Source: UMGS1901 sp934122115 (GTDB lineage: Bacteria > Bacillota > Clostridia > TANB77 > CAG-508). Taken from it: DNA of 64,000 nucleotides. The notes beneath the pieces were generated by a model, which was not told where the DNA came from, did not search any database, and worked only from the letters and a program-made list of their open reading frames with translations. Where the stretch lies: positions 138,784 to 202,783 of the forward strand of contig CAKOVU010000002.1 of the NCBI GenBank assembly GCA_934122115.1, read 5' to 3'. Below, in pieces: positions 1-9,418 of the stretch. The position numbers were made by a program, and so were the translations under genes. Positions within the stretch are counted from its first letter, which is position 1. Each line of letters opens with the position of its first letter.

Positions 1-1893
1 TATTTAAAAAAAGATGAAGATGAAATAGAAAAGGATATAGAAAACAAGAAAATAAAGTCTGATAAGCAAATAAGAGCTTTACGATTTTTAAAAGAAAATG
101 ATGGAACGATTACTACAGATTTACAGGCTTTTGCAGATGTTTCAAATGCAGTAATAAAAACATTAGAAAAAAATGGTTATATAGAAATAATTAGTAAAGA
201 AGTAGAAAGAAATCCATTTATTCATAAAGTTGTGGAAAAAAGCACAGATTTAAAATTAACACAAGAGCAACAGGAGGCATATGAAAAAGTAGCTGCTTGC
301 ATGGATTTTGATGAGTATGACGAATTTCTATTATTTGGTGTTACTGGTTCGGGAAAAACAGAAGTGTATATTCAATTAATAGAAAAAGCTTTGCAAAATG
401 GCAAAACGAGCATAATGTTAGTACCTGAGATATCTTTAACACCACAAACAGTTGATAGGTTTATAAGTAGATTTGGTGAAGATAAAATAGCAGTTCTACA
501 TAGCAAATTATCTGTGGGAGAAAGATATGACCAGTGGAAAAAGATAGAAAGAGGAGAAGCAAGAATCGTAATTGGGGCTAGGTCTGCAATTTTTGCACCA
601 GTAAAGGATTTAGGAATAATAATAATAGATGAAGAACATGATGAATCTTATAAATCTGAAACAAACCCACGATATAATGCAAAAGATATTGCAAGCTATA
701 TAGCCAAAAAAAGCAACATACCTTTTGTTTTAGGAAGTGCTACACCGGATTTGAAAACATACTACAAGGCACTAAATGGAAAAATAGAACTATTGGAGCT
801 TACCAAAAGAGCAAATAATTCAAGCTTGCCAGATGTAGAAATAGTAGATCTTAGGCAGGAACTTGCTAATGGAAATAAATCAATGATTAGTACAAGTTTA
901 CATGAAAAAATCGAGGAAAATCTTAAGAATAAGAGACAAACAATATTATTCTTAAACCGAAGAGGCTTTTCTACATTTATAATGTGCAGAGATTGTGGAT
1001 ATACTGCTAAATGTAAGAACTGTAATATAACACTTACATATCATCTAAATGAAAACAAATTAAAATGCCATTATTGTGGTTATGAAACTAAAGCAATAAC
1101 AGTTTGCCCTGATTGTGGTAGCAAGAATATTAGATATTTTGGAACTGGAACTCAAAAGCTGGAAGCTGAAATAAATAAATTGTTTCCACAAGCGTCTACT
1201 ATAAGAATGGATGTTGATACAGTAAGCAAAAAAAATTCGCATGAAGAAATACTTAGAAAGTTTAGAAACGAAGGGATAGATATACTAATAGGAACACAAA
1301 TGGTAGTAAAAGGTCACCATTTTCCAAAGGTTACTCTAGTGGGAGTTATTGCTGCAGATAGCAGTTTAAATATAGACGATTATAGGGCAAGTGAGAAAAC
1401 ATTCCAAATATTAACCCAAGTAGCGGGAAGAGCAGGAAGGGAAAAAGAAAAAGGAAATGTAATAGTACAAACTTACAATCCAGATAATTTCAGTATCCAA
1501 TATGCAAAAAGCCAAGATTATAAAAAGTTCTATAATACAGAAATACAAATAAGAAAACAATTGAGATATCCGCCATTTTGTGATATAATATTAATTGGTA
1601 TTAGCGGAAAAAATGTTAGCGAAGTAGAAAAAATATCCAATAAAGTTTACAAATACATAGATATGCAAAAAGCAAAACGAAACTTAGATATTCACATATT
1701 TAAGCCGGTTCCATCGCCAATAGATAAAATAAAAAATAAAATAAGATGGAGAATAATAATAAAATGCAAGCTTAATGAAAAGATAGTGAGTATGCTGAAT
1801 GAAACCTTTGAAAAAGCTAATAAGGAAATAGCAAAAAATGATAAAAGTAAGTTAAGAATCATATGTGATATAAATCCAACAAATATGCTATAA
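1..1893 (+). CDS. priA: Primosomal protein N' (PriA helicase), 5' end outside window
   Basis: Replication-restart helicase that loads the replisome at stalled forks. The reading frame is open from base 1, so the start lies upstream of the window and about 630 codons are visible. Seen: Walker A (GVTGSGKTE), a DEEH box (IIIDEEHDESYKSE), a zinc-binding region with paired cysteines (CRDCGYTAKCKNC, then CHYCGY and CPDCGS), and helicase motif VI (QVAGRAGRE). This order is typical of PriA. def follows almost directly, so the two are probably co-transcribed. The ATG-to-stop portion at 232-1893 would understate the gene. Confidence 0.96.
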   Translation, partial: YLKKDEDEIEKDIENKKIKSDKQIRALRFLKENDGTITTDLQAFADVSNAVIKTLEKNGYIEIISKEVERNPFIHKVVEKSTDLKLTQEQQEAYEKVAACMDFDEYDEFLLFGVTGSGKTEVYIQLIEKALQNGKTSIMLVPEISLTPQTVDRFISRFGEDKIAVLHSKLSVGERYDQWKKIERGEARIVIGARSAIFAPVKDLGIIIIDEEHDESYKSETNPRYNAKDIASYIAKKSNIPFVLGSATPDLKTYYKALNGKIELLELTKRANNSSLPDVEIVDLRQELANGNKSMISTSLHEKIEENLKNKRQTILFLNRRGFSTFIMCRDCGYTAKCKNCNITLTYHLNENKLKCHYCGYETKAITVCPDCGSKNIRYFGTGTQKLEAEINKLFPQASTIRMDVDTVSKKNSHEEILRKFRNEGIDILIGTQMVVKGHHFPKVTLVGVIAADSSLNIDDYRASEKTFQILTQVAGRAGREKEKGNVIVQTYNPDNFSIQYAKSQDYKKFYNTEIQIRKQLRYPPFCDIILIGISGKNVSEVEKISNKVYKYIDMQKAKRNLDIHIFKPVPSPIDKIKNKIRWRIIIKCKLNEKIVSMLNETFEKANKEIAKNDKSKLRIICDINPTNML

Positions 1894-1911
1894 ATGGAAG
1901 GAGAAAAAGCA

Positions 1912-2394
1912 ATGGCAATAAGGCAAATAAGAATGTCGGATGATGAGATATTAAGAAAACAATCTAGAGTAGTAGAAGTAGTGGATGAAAAAATAAAAGA
2001 GCTACTTGATGACATGGTGGAGACTATGCATAAATATAATGGAGTAGGGATTGCTGGACCACAAGTAGGGATTTTAAAAAGAGTTATAGTAATAGATTTA
2101 TATGATGGAAGCGAACCTCTAAAATTAGTGAATCCAGAAATTATAAAAGCAAAAGGAGAACAAGAAGTGGAAGAAGGCTGCTTAAGCTTTCCCAATGAAT
2201 ATGCAAAAATAATAAGACCTAAAGAAGTAACTGTTACAGCTTTAAATGAAGAGGGTAAAAAAGTAAAAATAGTGGGCAAAGATTTACTTGCACAAGCACT
2301 TGCTCATGAAATAGATCATTTAAATGGAATACTTTTTGTGGATAATATGATTCCAGGAACATTAGAATATATAAAGCCAGAAGAGAATGATTAA
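1912..2394 (+). CDS. def: Peptide deformylase
   Basis: Removes the formyl group from the N-terminal methionine of new proteins; a metal-dependent cytosolic enzyme. All three family motifs are present: GVGIAGPQVG, EEGCLSFP (metal-binding Cys) and HEIDH (HExxH). An ATG at 1894 is in frame, but GGAAGGAG lies between it and the ATG at 1912, 8 bases before the latter, so I start at 1912 (160 aa, MAIRQIR). It sits between priA and fmt, and fmt makes the formylated initiator that Def later processes. Confidence 0.96.
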   Translation: MAIRQIRMSDDEILRKQSRVVEVVDEKIKELLDDMVETMHKYNGVGIAGPQVGILKRVIVIDLYDGSEPLKLVNPEIIKAKGEQEVEEGCLSFPNEYAKIIRPKEVTVTALNEEGKKVKIVGKDLLAQALAHEIDHLNGILFVDNMIPGTLEYIKPEEND

Positions 2395-2414
2395 AATAGG
2401 AGAATTGTGGATAG

Positions 2415-3407
2415 ATGTTGAAAATTTTATTTATGGGAACTCCAGATTTTGCGATGGAGTCATTAAAGGCACTATATGAAGCCAAGTATAATATAGTTGG
2501 AGTAGTAACAAATCCAGATAGGCCAAAGGGAAGAGGCATGAAAAAGATTGCCTCGCCAGTTAAGGAATATGCATTAGAAAAGCACCTTGAAGTGTATCAA
2601 CCAGAAAAAGTTAGAAATAACGAAGAATTTTTAAATACAGTGAAAAAAATAAATCCAGATTTGATATGCGTAGTTGCTTATGGAAAAATTTTACCTAAAG
2701 AGCTGTTGGAAATTCCAAAGATGGGATGCATAAATGTTCATGGCTCGCTATTGCCAAAATATAGAGGAGCTGCGCCAATACAGTGGGCAGTACTTAATGG
2801 TGATAAAAAAACAGGAATTACTACTATGTACATGAACGAAGGAATGGATACAGGAGACATGATTCTGAAAGAAGAAGTTCAGATAGGCAAAAATGAAACT
2901 ACTGGAGAGCTTTGGGAAAGATTGAGCAAAATAGGAGCAAAATTGTTGGTGGAAACTGTTGAAAAAATTGAAGATGGAACAGCACCAAGAGAAAAACAAC
3001 CTGAAGATTTTACTATGGCTCCAATGTTACATAAGGAAATGGCAAACATAGATTGGGACAAAAAGGATGCAACACAAATAAAAAATTTAGTTAGAGGATT
3101 AAATCCAATTATGGGGGCATATACGTATTTAAATGGAAAGAAAATAAAATTCTGGAAAGTAGAAAAATTAACTACAGAAGAGCTTGCTGAAAAGTATAAT
3201 GAAATGAATGAATACATGGATTATATAAAAAAAATGCAACCAGGTACAGTTTTATTTTCAAATGCAAAACAAGGCTTGTATATAAAATGCAATAATGATA
3301 TAATTTCGGTAATAGAAATACAAGGGGAAAACTCAAGAAAAATGAATATATTAGATTTTTTGAGAGGAAACCCAATCAATGCTGGAGAAATATTTCAAAA
3401 TTTATAA
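2415..3407 (+). CDS. fmt: Methionyl-tRNA formyltransferase
   Basis: Transfers a formyl group from 10-formyl-THF to Met-tRNA(fMet) for translation initiation. The 330-aa length is normal. The N-terminal hydrolase fold carries the catalytic segment NVHGSLLPKYRGAAPIQWA with Asn and His, followed by the conserved acid in NEGMDTGDMI; a C-terminal OB-like domain follows. A Shine-Dalgarno (AGGAG) lies about 12 bases before the ATG. The formyl donor can come from fhs at 7.7 kb. Confidence 0.96.
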   Translation: MLKILFMGTPDFAMESLKALYEAKYNIVGVVTNPDRPKGRGMKKIASPVKEYALEKHLEVYQPEKVRNNEEFLNTVKKINPDLICVVAYGKILPKELLEIPKMGCINVHGSLLPKYRGAAPIQWAVLNGDKKTGITTMYMNEGMDTGDMILKEEVQIGKNETTGELWERLSKIGAKLLVETVEKIEDGTAPREKQPEDFTMAPMLHKEMANIDWDKKDATQIKNLVRGLNPIMGAYTYLNGKKIKFWKVEKLTTEELAEKYNEMNEYMDYIKKMQPGTVLFSNAKQGLYIKCNNDIISVIEIQGENSRKMNILDFLRGNPINAGEIFQNL

Positions 3408-3426
3408 AATTAATGGAGAAGAACTT

Positions 3427-3948
3427 ATGATTAAAAATGGTGATAAAGGAATAACCTTAGTTAGCTTAGTAATAACAATTGCTGTATTGATGATTTTATC
3501 AGGAGTTGTGCTAACGGCTACTGTGACAAATAATGCTTTTTTAGATAAAACCAAAGAGGCAAAACATAATGAAATAGATGCAGAAAATGAAATGCAAGGT
3601 AAAATTGATGAGATAAAATCAGATTCTACGGCAGGTAATGATGATGGAGTGATAGAAAAAACTGATACTGTTGCACCAGTAATAAATAATGTAGTAATAA
3701 TAAATTTAACATCTAGTAGTTTTGATGTTTGGACAGAAGTTACGGAAAAAGGCAGCGGAATAAGTAAAATAGAGTATACAATAGATGGAAAAACATGGTA
3801 TCCAACAAATGCAGATTCTAATAACGCAGTAGAATACAAGCATTCTTTTAAAAACTTAAAAGCAAAAACAAGATATACTTTGATAGTAAAGGCAACAGAT
3901 GTGGTTGGAAAATACTCAACTTATTCAATGTCTGTAGAAACTAAATAA
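3427..3948 (+). CDS. Prepilin-like membrane-anchored protein with FN3-like C-terminus
   Basis: No exact family recognised. The N-terminus (KGITLVSLVITIAVLMIL) is a pilin-like hydrophobic segment preceded by Gly, as in type IV prepilins but without the canonical Glu5. A short charged region (residues ~40-75) leads into a ~95-aa beta-rich domain (APVINNVVI... to ...YSTYSMSVETK) that resembles a fibronectin type III or Big-like module. An in-frame ATG at 3379 lies inside fmt; I prefer 3427, which follows AATGGAGAAG (173 aa). It is the fifth pilin-like gene in this window with the GITLV start but lacks the inverted-site leader of loci A-D, and is probably expressed from the fmt operon. Confidence 0.75.
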   Translation: MIKNGDKGITLVSLVITIAVLMILSGVVLTATVTNNAFLDKTKEAKHNEIDAENEMQGKIDEIKSDSTAGNDDGVIEKTDTVAPVINNVVIINLTSSSFDVWTEVTEKGSGISKIEYTIDGKTWYPTNADSNNAVEYKHSFKNLKAKTRYTLIVKATDVVGKYSTYSMSVETK

Positions 3949-3993
3949 ATATTTACAAAACTTATTTTAAAATCTTGTAAAAAACTTTGGTTA

Positions 3994-4017
3994 TTGATAT
4001 ACTATATATGGTATAAT
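3994..4017 (+). promoter_or_regulatory. Extended -10 promoter of the Asp23 cluster
   Basis: TATAAT at 4012-4017 is preceded by TG at 4009-4010 (TGGTATAAT), an extended -10. The -35 is weak: TTGGTT at 3987 gives a 19-bp spacer, and TTGATA at 3994 is too close. It precedes the ATG at 4055 with GGAGG in between. Confidence 0.6.
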
Positions 4018-4054
4018 ATTTATTATAAATATAAATAATGGAGGTAATATTATT

Positions 4055-4480
4055 ATGGAAAATGAAGAAAATGTAAAAGAAAATGAAGTGGTTGTAGAAA
4101 ACACTCAAGGGGAAACAAATACAATAAAAATATCAGATGATGTTGTTGCTGTTATAGCTGGAAAGGCTGTGGCTGATGCTCCAGGAGTATTTGCAATGGC
4201 AGGCGGATTTGCAGGCGGAATTTCTGAAGTTTTAAGTGGTAAGAAAAACCTATCAAAAGGAATAAAAGTTGATGTTGGAGAGAAAGAAACAAAGATAGAT
4301 GTAAATATTATAGTTGATTATGGAGTAAGAATTCCAGATATAGCATTTGATATACAAAATAGAGTAAAGAGTGCTGTAGAAGGAATGACAGGATTAAAAG
4401 TAACAGCTGTTAATGTACATGTTCAAGGTGTTAACACAGAAGCAAATACAGAAGCAGACGACACAGATTCAGAAAACTAA
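4055..4480 (+). CDS. Asp23/Gls24 family envelope stress protein
   Basis: Asp23/Gls24 proteins are abundant, membrane-associated envelope-stress proteins in Firmicutes. At 141 aa the size fits. The core ISDDVVAVIAGKAVADAPGVFAM and the later VDYGVRIPDIAFDIQNRV segment are typical. The next genes encode an AmaP-like anchor and a DUF2273 membrane protein, the usual partners, so the cluster likely forms a membrane-tethered complex. A strong hairpin separates it from the next gene and may set relative expression. Confidence 0.9.
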   Translation: MENEENVKENEVVVENTQGETNTIKISDDVVAVIAGKAVADAPGVFAMAGGFAGGISEVLSGKKNLSKGIKVDVGEKETKIDVNIIVDYGVRIPDIAFDIQNRVKSAVEGMTGLKVTAVNVHVQGVNTEANTEADDTDSEN

Positions 4481-4494
4481 TAAAATTAATTTAA

Positions 4495-4523
4495 TAGAAG
4501 TTGGATCTAACATCCAACTTCTA
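4495..4523 (+). terminator. Intercistronic hairpin between asp23-like and amaP-like genes
   Basis: Perfect 12-bp stem (arm TAGAAGTTGGAT, 5-nt loop CTAAC, arm ATCCAACTTCTA). No T-run follows, so it may be a processing or mRNA-stability element rather than a full terminator. A similar stem occurs between gap and pgk. Confidence 0.65.
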
Positions 4524-4550
4524 ATATCTAATAAGAAAGGTAGAGTTTAA

Positions 4551-5111
4551 ATGAAATTTTTAGATAAATTAGCATTAGTATTATTTTCTATGATTATATT
4601 AATAATATCAATAATTACATGTTTAACAATATTTGGATGGGTAAATTTAGCAACAATAAATTTATTATTCACAGATGCCCTAGCAAACAAAGTTACATGT
4701 AATGTTTTACTAGGAGTAAATGTAGTATTTATACTATTAGCATTGAAAGCATTGTTTTTTGGCTCTGTTTCAAAAGGCGAAGAAAAATATAATGATGGTA
4801 TATTGCTTGAAAATGACGATGGAAAATTGTTAATAACAAAAGAAACTTTGATAAGCATGATAAATGCAGTTGTTGCAGGATTTGAAGGTGTAAAAAACTG
4901 TCAAACAAGAGTTAATTTAGATAAAGATAATAATTTATCAATAGTATTAACAATAGAAGCAACAAGTAACACAATAATAAAAGAGCTAAGTAATAACTTG
5001 CAAATAAAAATAAAAGAAAAAATAAAAGAATCTTTAGACTTAGATGTTACAAGCATAAATATAAGAATAAAAAATATAGTAGAATCAAAAGCAGAAAATA
5101 TTAATATTTAA
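4551..5111 (+). CDS. amaP: AmaP-like alkaline-shock membrane anchor
   Basis: Membrane protein thought to tether Asp23-type proteins. Two hydrophobic segments lie at residues ~5-32 and ~50-67, followed by a cytosolic domain (LITKETLISMINAVVAGFEG onward) of the Asp23-related fold seen in AmaP. 186 aa, as in the family. It lies 70 bp downstream of the Asp23 gene and upstream of a DUF2273 gene. The assignment rests on topology and context. Confidence 0.82.
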   Translation: MKFLDKLALVLFSMIILIISIITCLTIFGWVNLATINLLFTDALANKVTCNVLLGVNVVFILLALKALFFGSVSKGEEKYNDGILLENDDGKLLITKETLISMINAVVAGFEGVKNCQTRVNLDKDNNLSIVLTIEATSNTIIKELSNNLQIKIKEKIKESLDLDVTSINIRIKNIVESKAENINI

Positions 5112-5144
5112 GAGAAGTTTTATATTGAAGGGAAAGAGTTTAAT

Positions 5145-5348
5145 ATGGAAAATATAAAAAAATTCTTAGAAACATATGGAGGAGCGATAATAGGAGCACT
5201 TGTTGCAATATTAATTTTGTGTACTCGTTTATATGATTTAATAATGTGGATTATTTTCATAGCACTTGGAATTTTTATAGGAAATTATATACAAAGAAAT
5301 AAAACAGAAGTAAAAGAAAAATTAAAGAATTTCATAGATAGATTATAA
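5145..5348 (+). CDS. DUF2273-like small membrane protein
   Basis: A 67-aa protein with one long or two short hydrophobic stretches (GAIIGALVAILILC and LIMWIIFIALGIFIG) and a basic C-terminus. DUF2273 proteins regularly sit beside Asp23 and AmaP genes, which is the situation here. Its role is probably structural within the envelope-stress complex. No enzymatic motif is visible. Confidence 0.8.
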   Translation: MENIKKFLETYGGAIIGALVAILILCTRLYDLIMWIIFIALGIFIGNYIQRNKTEVKEKLKNFIDRL

Positions 5349-5358
5349 GGGGAAATAA

Positions 5359-5763
5359 ATGGAAGAAAGAACAAGTAGGGAATTAGCATTTTGCTACATA
5401 TATAGCCAGGAAATACAAAAACAAAATAGCAGAAATCAAGTAAAATTATTTTTAGATTGCAATGATATAGAAGATATTAAAACAAGAGAATATGTAAAAG
5501 ACATTGCAGGCGGAATAAAGCAAAATGAAGAAGAGATAGAAAAAATAATATCAGAAAATTTAAAAAAAGGATGGACAATAGAAAGAATTTCTACTGTTGA
5601 TTTAGCCTTATTAAAATTAGCTATATATGAAATAAAATATAGAGAGTTGCCATACAAAATTGCAATAAATGAAGCTGTAAAATATGCTAAAGTTTATGGT
5701 GAAGATACGTCTGCTTCATTCATTAATGGTGTGTTGGCAAGTGTTGTACAAGAAGAAAATTAA
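5359..5763 (+). CDS. nusB: Transcription antitermination factor NusB
   Basis: Binds boxA RNA with NusE (S10) to prevent premature termination of rRNA transcripts. 134 aa, all-helical. The conserved C-terminal block is clear (ERISTVDLALLKLAIYEI, INEAVKYAKVYG, FINGVLASV). It is placed between the Asp23 cluster and xseA-xseB, an order common in Firmicutes. A GGGG ribosome site lies 6-9 bases before the ATG. Confidence 0.95.
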   Translation: MEERTSRELAFCYIYSQEIQKQNSRNQVKLFLDCNDIEDIKTREYVKDIAGGIKQNEEEIEKIISENLKKGWTIERISTVDLALLKLAIYEIKYRELPYKIAINEAVKYAKVYGEDTSASFINGVLASVVQEEN

Positions 5764-5781
5764 TAGAAGAAGGAATAAATA

Positions 5782-6987
5782 GTGGAAGTTAGCCCAGAAA
5801 TATTAACAGTAGCTGATTTAAATAAATATATAAAAGAAAAAATAGATAATGATGAAAGATTAAACAATGTGCTGATAAAAGGTGAAATTTCAAATTTCAA
5901 GAATCATTATACAGGTCATATGTATTTTACTTTAAAAGATGAAAAATCATTGATTAAATGTGTAATGTTCAAAACATATACAGCACATTTATCTTTTATG
6001 CCTAAAGATGGAATGAAAGTAGTTATATTAGGCTCTGTATCTGTATTTGAGAGAGACGGTGTATATCAAATATATGCAAAGGCGATGAAACAAGATGGAT
6101 TGGGAAGCTTATATGAAGCGTATGAAAAGCTAAAATTAAAATTAGAAGATGAAGGATTATTTGATGCTTCACATAAAGTAAAAATTCCATATATGCCGAA
6201 AACGATTGGAGTATTAACTGCAAGTACAGGTGCTGTAATAAGGGATATAATAAATGTAAGTACTAGAAGAAATCCTAATGTACATATAAGATTGTATCCA
6301 GTGCCAGTACAAGGGCCAACAGCAGCTGAGCAAATTGTAAATGGTATCAAATTTATGAATGAAAACAAACTAGCAGATGTTTTAATTGTTGGTAGAGGAG
6401 GAGGTTCATTAGAAGACTTATGGCCATTTAACGAAGAAATTGTGGCAAGAGCAATATATGAATCTGAAATTCCAATAATATCAGCAGTTGGTCATGAAAC
6501 AGATTTTACAATAGCAGATTTTGTGGCAGATTTAAGAGCACCAACACCATCTGCAGCAGCAGAGTTGGCAGTACAAAAAATAGATGATGTGAAAGAATTA
6601 TTAAGTAATTATCAGAATAGAAATAAATTAGCATTAAAGAAAAAATTGCAATTAATGAGATTGGAATATGAAAAATGCATGACGAAACAAGTTTTTACCA
6701 ATCCATTGCAAAAAATAAACGAACAATATATGGTGCTAGATATGAAAGTAAAGAAATTACAAAATAGTATTTCAAATAAAATAAAAGAAGAAAAGACCAA
6801 ATATGTAAAAAGTGTGGCTAAATTGGATGCATTAAGTCCATTAAAAACATTGGCAAGAGGTTATAGTATAGTGTCTTTAGATAATGGAAATGATAAAGAT
6901 GTAATAATATCTGCAGAGCAATTAAAGAAAGATGATAAAATAAATGTAAAGTTTGCAGATGGAGATGTAAAAGCGATTATTTCTTAG
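5782..6987 (+). CDS. xseA: Exodeoxyribonuclease VII large subunit
   Basis: Catalytic subunit of ExoVII, which degrades single-stranded DNA to oligonucleotides. It starts at GTG 5782 after GAAGGA. An N-terminal OB-fold (residues ~10-105) precedes the catalytic domain with GVLTASTGAVIRDI, GRGGGSLEDLWPF and the block GHETDFTIADFVADLRAPT. The C-terminal part is coiled-coil-rich and binds XseB. 401 aa. xseB follows after 16 bp. Confidence 0.96.
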   Translation: MEVSPEILTVADLNKYIKEKIDNDERLNNVLIKGEISNFKNHYTGHMYFTLKDEKSLIKCVMFKTYTAHLSFMPKDGMKVVILGSVSVFERDGVYQIYAKAMKQDGLGSLYEAYEKLKLKLEDEGLFDASHKVKIPYMPKTIGVLTASTGAVIRDIINVSTRRNPNVHIRLYPVPVQGPTAAEQIVNGIKFMNENKLADVLIVGRGGGSLEDLWPFNEEIVARAIYESEIPIISAVGHETDFTIADFVADLRAPTPSAAAELAVQKIDDVKELLSNYQNRNKLALKKKLQLMRLEYEKCMTKQVFTNPLQKINEQYMVLDMKVKKLQNSISNKIKEEKTKYVKSVAKLDALSPLKTLARGYSIVSLDNGNDKDVIISAEQLKKDDKINVKFADGDVKAIIS

Positions 6988-7003
6988 TGAAAGGATAATA
7001 AAA

Positions 7004-7240
7004 ATGAGTGATAAAAAAGAATTAAATTTTGAAGAAGCTATGGAAAAATTAGAAAAAATATCAACAGAATTAGAAGATGGAAAATTAACGTTGGATGAAT
7101 CTGTTGAAAAATTTGAAGAAGGAATGAAGTTATCAAAAGTATGTAATGATATTTTAGAAAAAGCAGAGAAAAAAATTACAATGCTTGTAAGAGATGGTGA
7201 AGATTTAAAAGAAGTAGATTTTGTGCCAAACGAAGACTAG
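7004..7240 (+). CDS. xseB: Exodeoxyribonuclease VII small subunit
   Basis: Small helical subunit of ExoVII. 78 aa with the family signature LNFEEAMEKLEKISTELEDG and SVEKFEEGMKLSKVC. It lies directly behind xseA, so the complex is encoded as a pair. Confidence 0.95.
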   Translation: MSDKKELNFEEAMEKLEKISTELEDGKLTLDESVEKFEEGMKLSKVCNDILEKAEKKITMLVRDGEDLKEVDFVPNED

Positions 7241-7254
7241 AATGGGGAAATACA

Positions 7255-7686
7255 ATGGATTTTTATAATGATTACAGATATATAATAGTTCCATTTTTTA
7301 CATGGGTTGCTATTCAAATTTTCAAAGTAATATGGGATTTAGTTACAACAAAAAAATTTAACTTTAAAAGAGTATTAGGAGCAGGAGGAATGCCAAGTGC
7401 ACACTCTGCTGTAGTAGTAGCACTTACAACAATGGTTGGAAGAAGCCAAGGCACCACTTCGCCTATGTTTGGAATAGCATTAATTTTTTCGTTAGTGGTT
7501 ATGTATGATGCTACTGGAGTAAGAAGAGAAGCGGGGAAGCAAGCTCATTTATTAAATGAAATTATAAACACACCAGGATTAAGCCAGGTGCAAGTAAAAG
7601 AAAAACTTGTTGAAGCATTGGGGCATACACCAATACAAGTTTTTGTGGGAGCATTGGTAGGATTTATAATAGGAATGATTTTTTAA
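7255..7686 (+). CDS. Divergent PAP2 family membrane protein (YuiD-like)
   Basis: Integral membrane protein of the divergent phosphatidic-acid-phosphatase-like family. Seen: GGMPSAHSAVVVALTTMVG, which matches the PSxH motif of PAP2 enzymes, a second block YDATGVRREAGKQAHLLN, and several membrane segments. 143 aa, family-typical. The substrate is not known for this branch. It is likely in the nusB-xse-fhs transcription unit. Confidence 0.88.
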   Translation: MDFYNDYRYIIVPFFTWVAIQIFKVIWDLVTTKKFNFKRVLGAGGMPSAHSAVVVALTTMVGRSQGTTSPMFGIALIFSLVVMYDATGVRREAGKQAHLLNEIINTPGLSQVQVKEKLVEALGHTPIQVFVGALVGFIIGMIF

Positions 7687-7700
7687 ATAAAGGGGTGTAG

Positions 7701-9368
7701 ATGATGAAGGATATAGAGATTGCAAGAAGTGTAAAATTGGATAAGATTACAGATATTGCTAATAGAATTGGTATAATGGAAAATGAAATAGAGCAATATG
7801 GTAATTACAAGGCTAAATTAGATAATGAAGCAATAGCAAATAGATTAAGAGAGAAAAAAGATGGAAAATTAATTTTAGTTACTTCAATTAACCCTACACC
7901 TTTAGGAGAAGGAAAAACAACAATTGCAATAGGACTAGCAGATGGTTTAAGAAAAATAGGAAAGAAATCTATTCTTGCACTAAGGGAGCCTTCTTTGGGA
8001 CCAGTATTTGGCATAAAAGGCGGAGCAACTGGTGGAGGATATTCACAGGTAGCACCTATGGAAGATATAAATTTACATTTTAATGGAGATATACATGCAA
8101 TTACATCTGCCAATAATTTATTATCAGCTTTAATTGATAATCATATCTATTATGGAAATGAATTACAATTTGACAAAGTAATTTGGAAAAGATGTGTAGA
8201 TTTAAATGATAGGCAGTTAAGAAAAGTAGAAACAGGCTTATCAGGAGAGAAAAATATTGTTCCAAGAGAAGACGGTTTTGATATTTCCGTTGCTTCTGAG
8301 ATAATGGCAATTTTATGCTTAGCAACAGATATTAAAGATTTAAAAAGAAGAATTGGAAATATAATAGTTGGTTATAATAAAAATGGAAAACCAATAACAG
8401 CAAGAGATTTACACGCAGAAGGAAGTTTAACAGTTCTGTTAAAAGATGCAATAAAACCTAATTTAGTACAAACTTTAGAGCATACACCAGCATTGATTCA
8501 TGGAGGACCTTTTGCAAATATTGCACATGGCTGCAATAGTGTGATTGCTACAAAAACAGCGATGAAATTAGGGGATTATGTTGTAACAGAAGCTGGATTC
8601 GGTTCGGATTTAGGAGCAGAAAAGTTTTTAGATATAAAATGTAGAAAAGCAGAAATCAAACCAGATGCAGTAGTATGTGTAGCAACAATTAGAGCACTAA
8701 AATACCATGGCGGTCAGCCAAAAGAAGAAGTTGAAATAGAAAATTTAGAAGCATTAAAAAATGGAATAAAGAATTTAAATAAACATATAGAAAATTTAAA
8801 AGAAAAATTTGGATTGAACACAATTGTTGCTATAAATAAGTTTCCTACTGATACTGCTAATGAAATAGAGTTACTAAAATCAGAATTAGAAAAACAAGGA
8901 GTAAATATTAGTTTAGCCGAAAATCATCAAAAAGGCGGAGATGGAATAATTGATTTAGCTAATAAAGTAGTTGAGCTAGCTGAACAAGAAGAAAACTTTA
9001 AATATATTTATGATAACGAAGATTCTATAGAAACAAAAATAGAAAAGGTTGCGAAAAATATTTATGGAGCTTCTGGAGTAGAATATTCGGAAAAAGCTAT
9101 AGAAGAAATTAGAAAAATAGATGAAATGGGCTATTCAAAATACCCTGTATGCATTGCAAAAACACAATATTCTTTCTCTGATGATCCAAAAAAATTAGAA
9201 TGTAAAGAAGAGTTTAAAATACATGTAAATGAGATACAACTAAAAGCCGGAGCAGAATTTATAGTTGCCATTACTGGAAAAATAATGACAATGCCAGGAC
9301 TACCAAGAGTTCCAGCGGCAGAAAATATCGATATAGATGAAAATGGAAATATAATAGGAATATTCTAA
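7701..9368 (+). CDS. fhs: Formate-tetrahydrofolate ligase
   Basis: Makes 10-formyl-THF from formate, THF and ATP. 555 aa, normal length. Seen: the ATP-binding loop TPLGEGKTT, then GIKGGATGGGYSQVAPMEDI and EAGFGSDLGAEKFLDIKC. The neighbouring biology fits: PflB (57 kb) produces formate, and Fmt (2.4 kb) consumes formyl-THF. Two adjacent ATGs (7701 and 7704) both suit the upstream AAAGGGG. Confidence 0.97.
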   Translation: MMKDIEIARSVKLDKITDIANRIGIMENEIEQYGNYKAKLDNEAIANRLREKKDGKLILVTSINPTPLGEGKTTIAIGLADGLRKIGKKSILALREPSLGPVFGIKGGATGGGYSQVAPMEDINLHFNGDIHAITSANNLLSALIDNHIYYGNELQFDKVIWKRCVDLNDRQLRKVETGLSGEKNIVPREDGFDISVASEIMAILCLATDIKDLKRRIGNIIVGYNKNGKPITARDLHAEGSLTVLLKDAIKPNLVQTLEHTPALIHGGPFANIAHGCNSVIATKTAMKLGDYVVTEAGFGSDLGAEKFLDIKCRKAEIKPDAVVCVATIRALKYHGGQPKEEVEIENLEALKNGIKNLNKHIENLKEKFGLNTIVAINKFPTDTANEIELLKSELEKQGVNISLAENHQKGGDGIIDLANKVVELAEQEENFKYIYDNEDSIETKIEKVAKNIYGASGVEYSEKAIEEIRKIDEMGYSKYPVCIAKTQYSFSDDPKKLECKEEFKIHVNEIQLKAGAEFIVAITGKIMTMPGLPRVPAAENIDIDENGNIIGIF

Positions 9369-9374
9369 TTGTAT

Positions 9375-9418
9375 AAATTCACCAAAACTAGGAATAATAA
9401 ACCTAAAGAGGTGAATTT
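9375..9418 (+). promoter_or_regulatory. Inverted repeat covering the sleB ribosome binding site
   Basis: AAATTCACC (9375-9383) pairs perfectly with GGTGAATTT (9410-9418). An inner TAGG/CCTA pair sits in the loop. The 3' arm overlaps the Shine-Dalgarno GAGGTG at 9408-9413, eight bases before the sleB ATG, and is followed by Ts. It could be a terminator for fhs or a stem that masks the sleB start. Confidence 0.6.

Noticed and set aside
1692..2279. Long minus-strand frame of 195 codons over priA and def
   Set aside because: It is antisense to two well-supported genes, lacks a ribosome site and shows the biased Ile/Ser/Phe composition of antisense frames in A+T-rich DNA.
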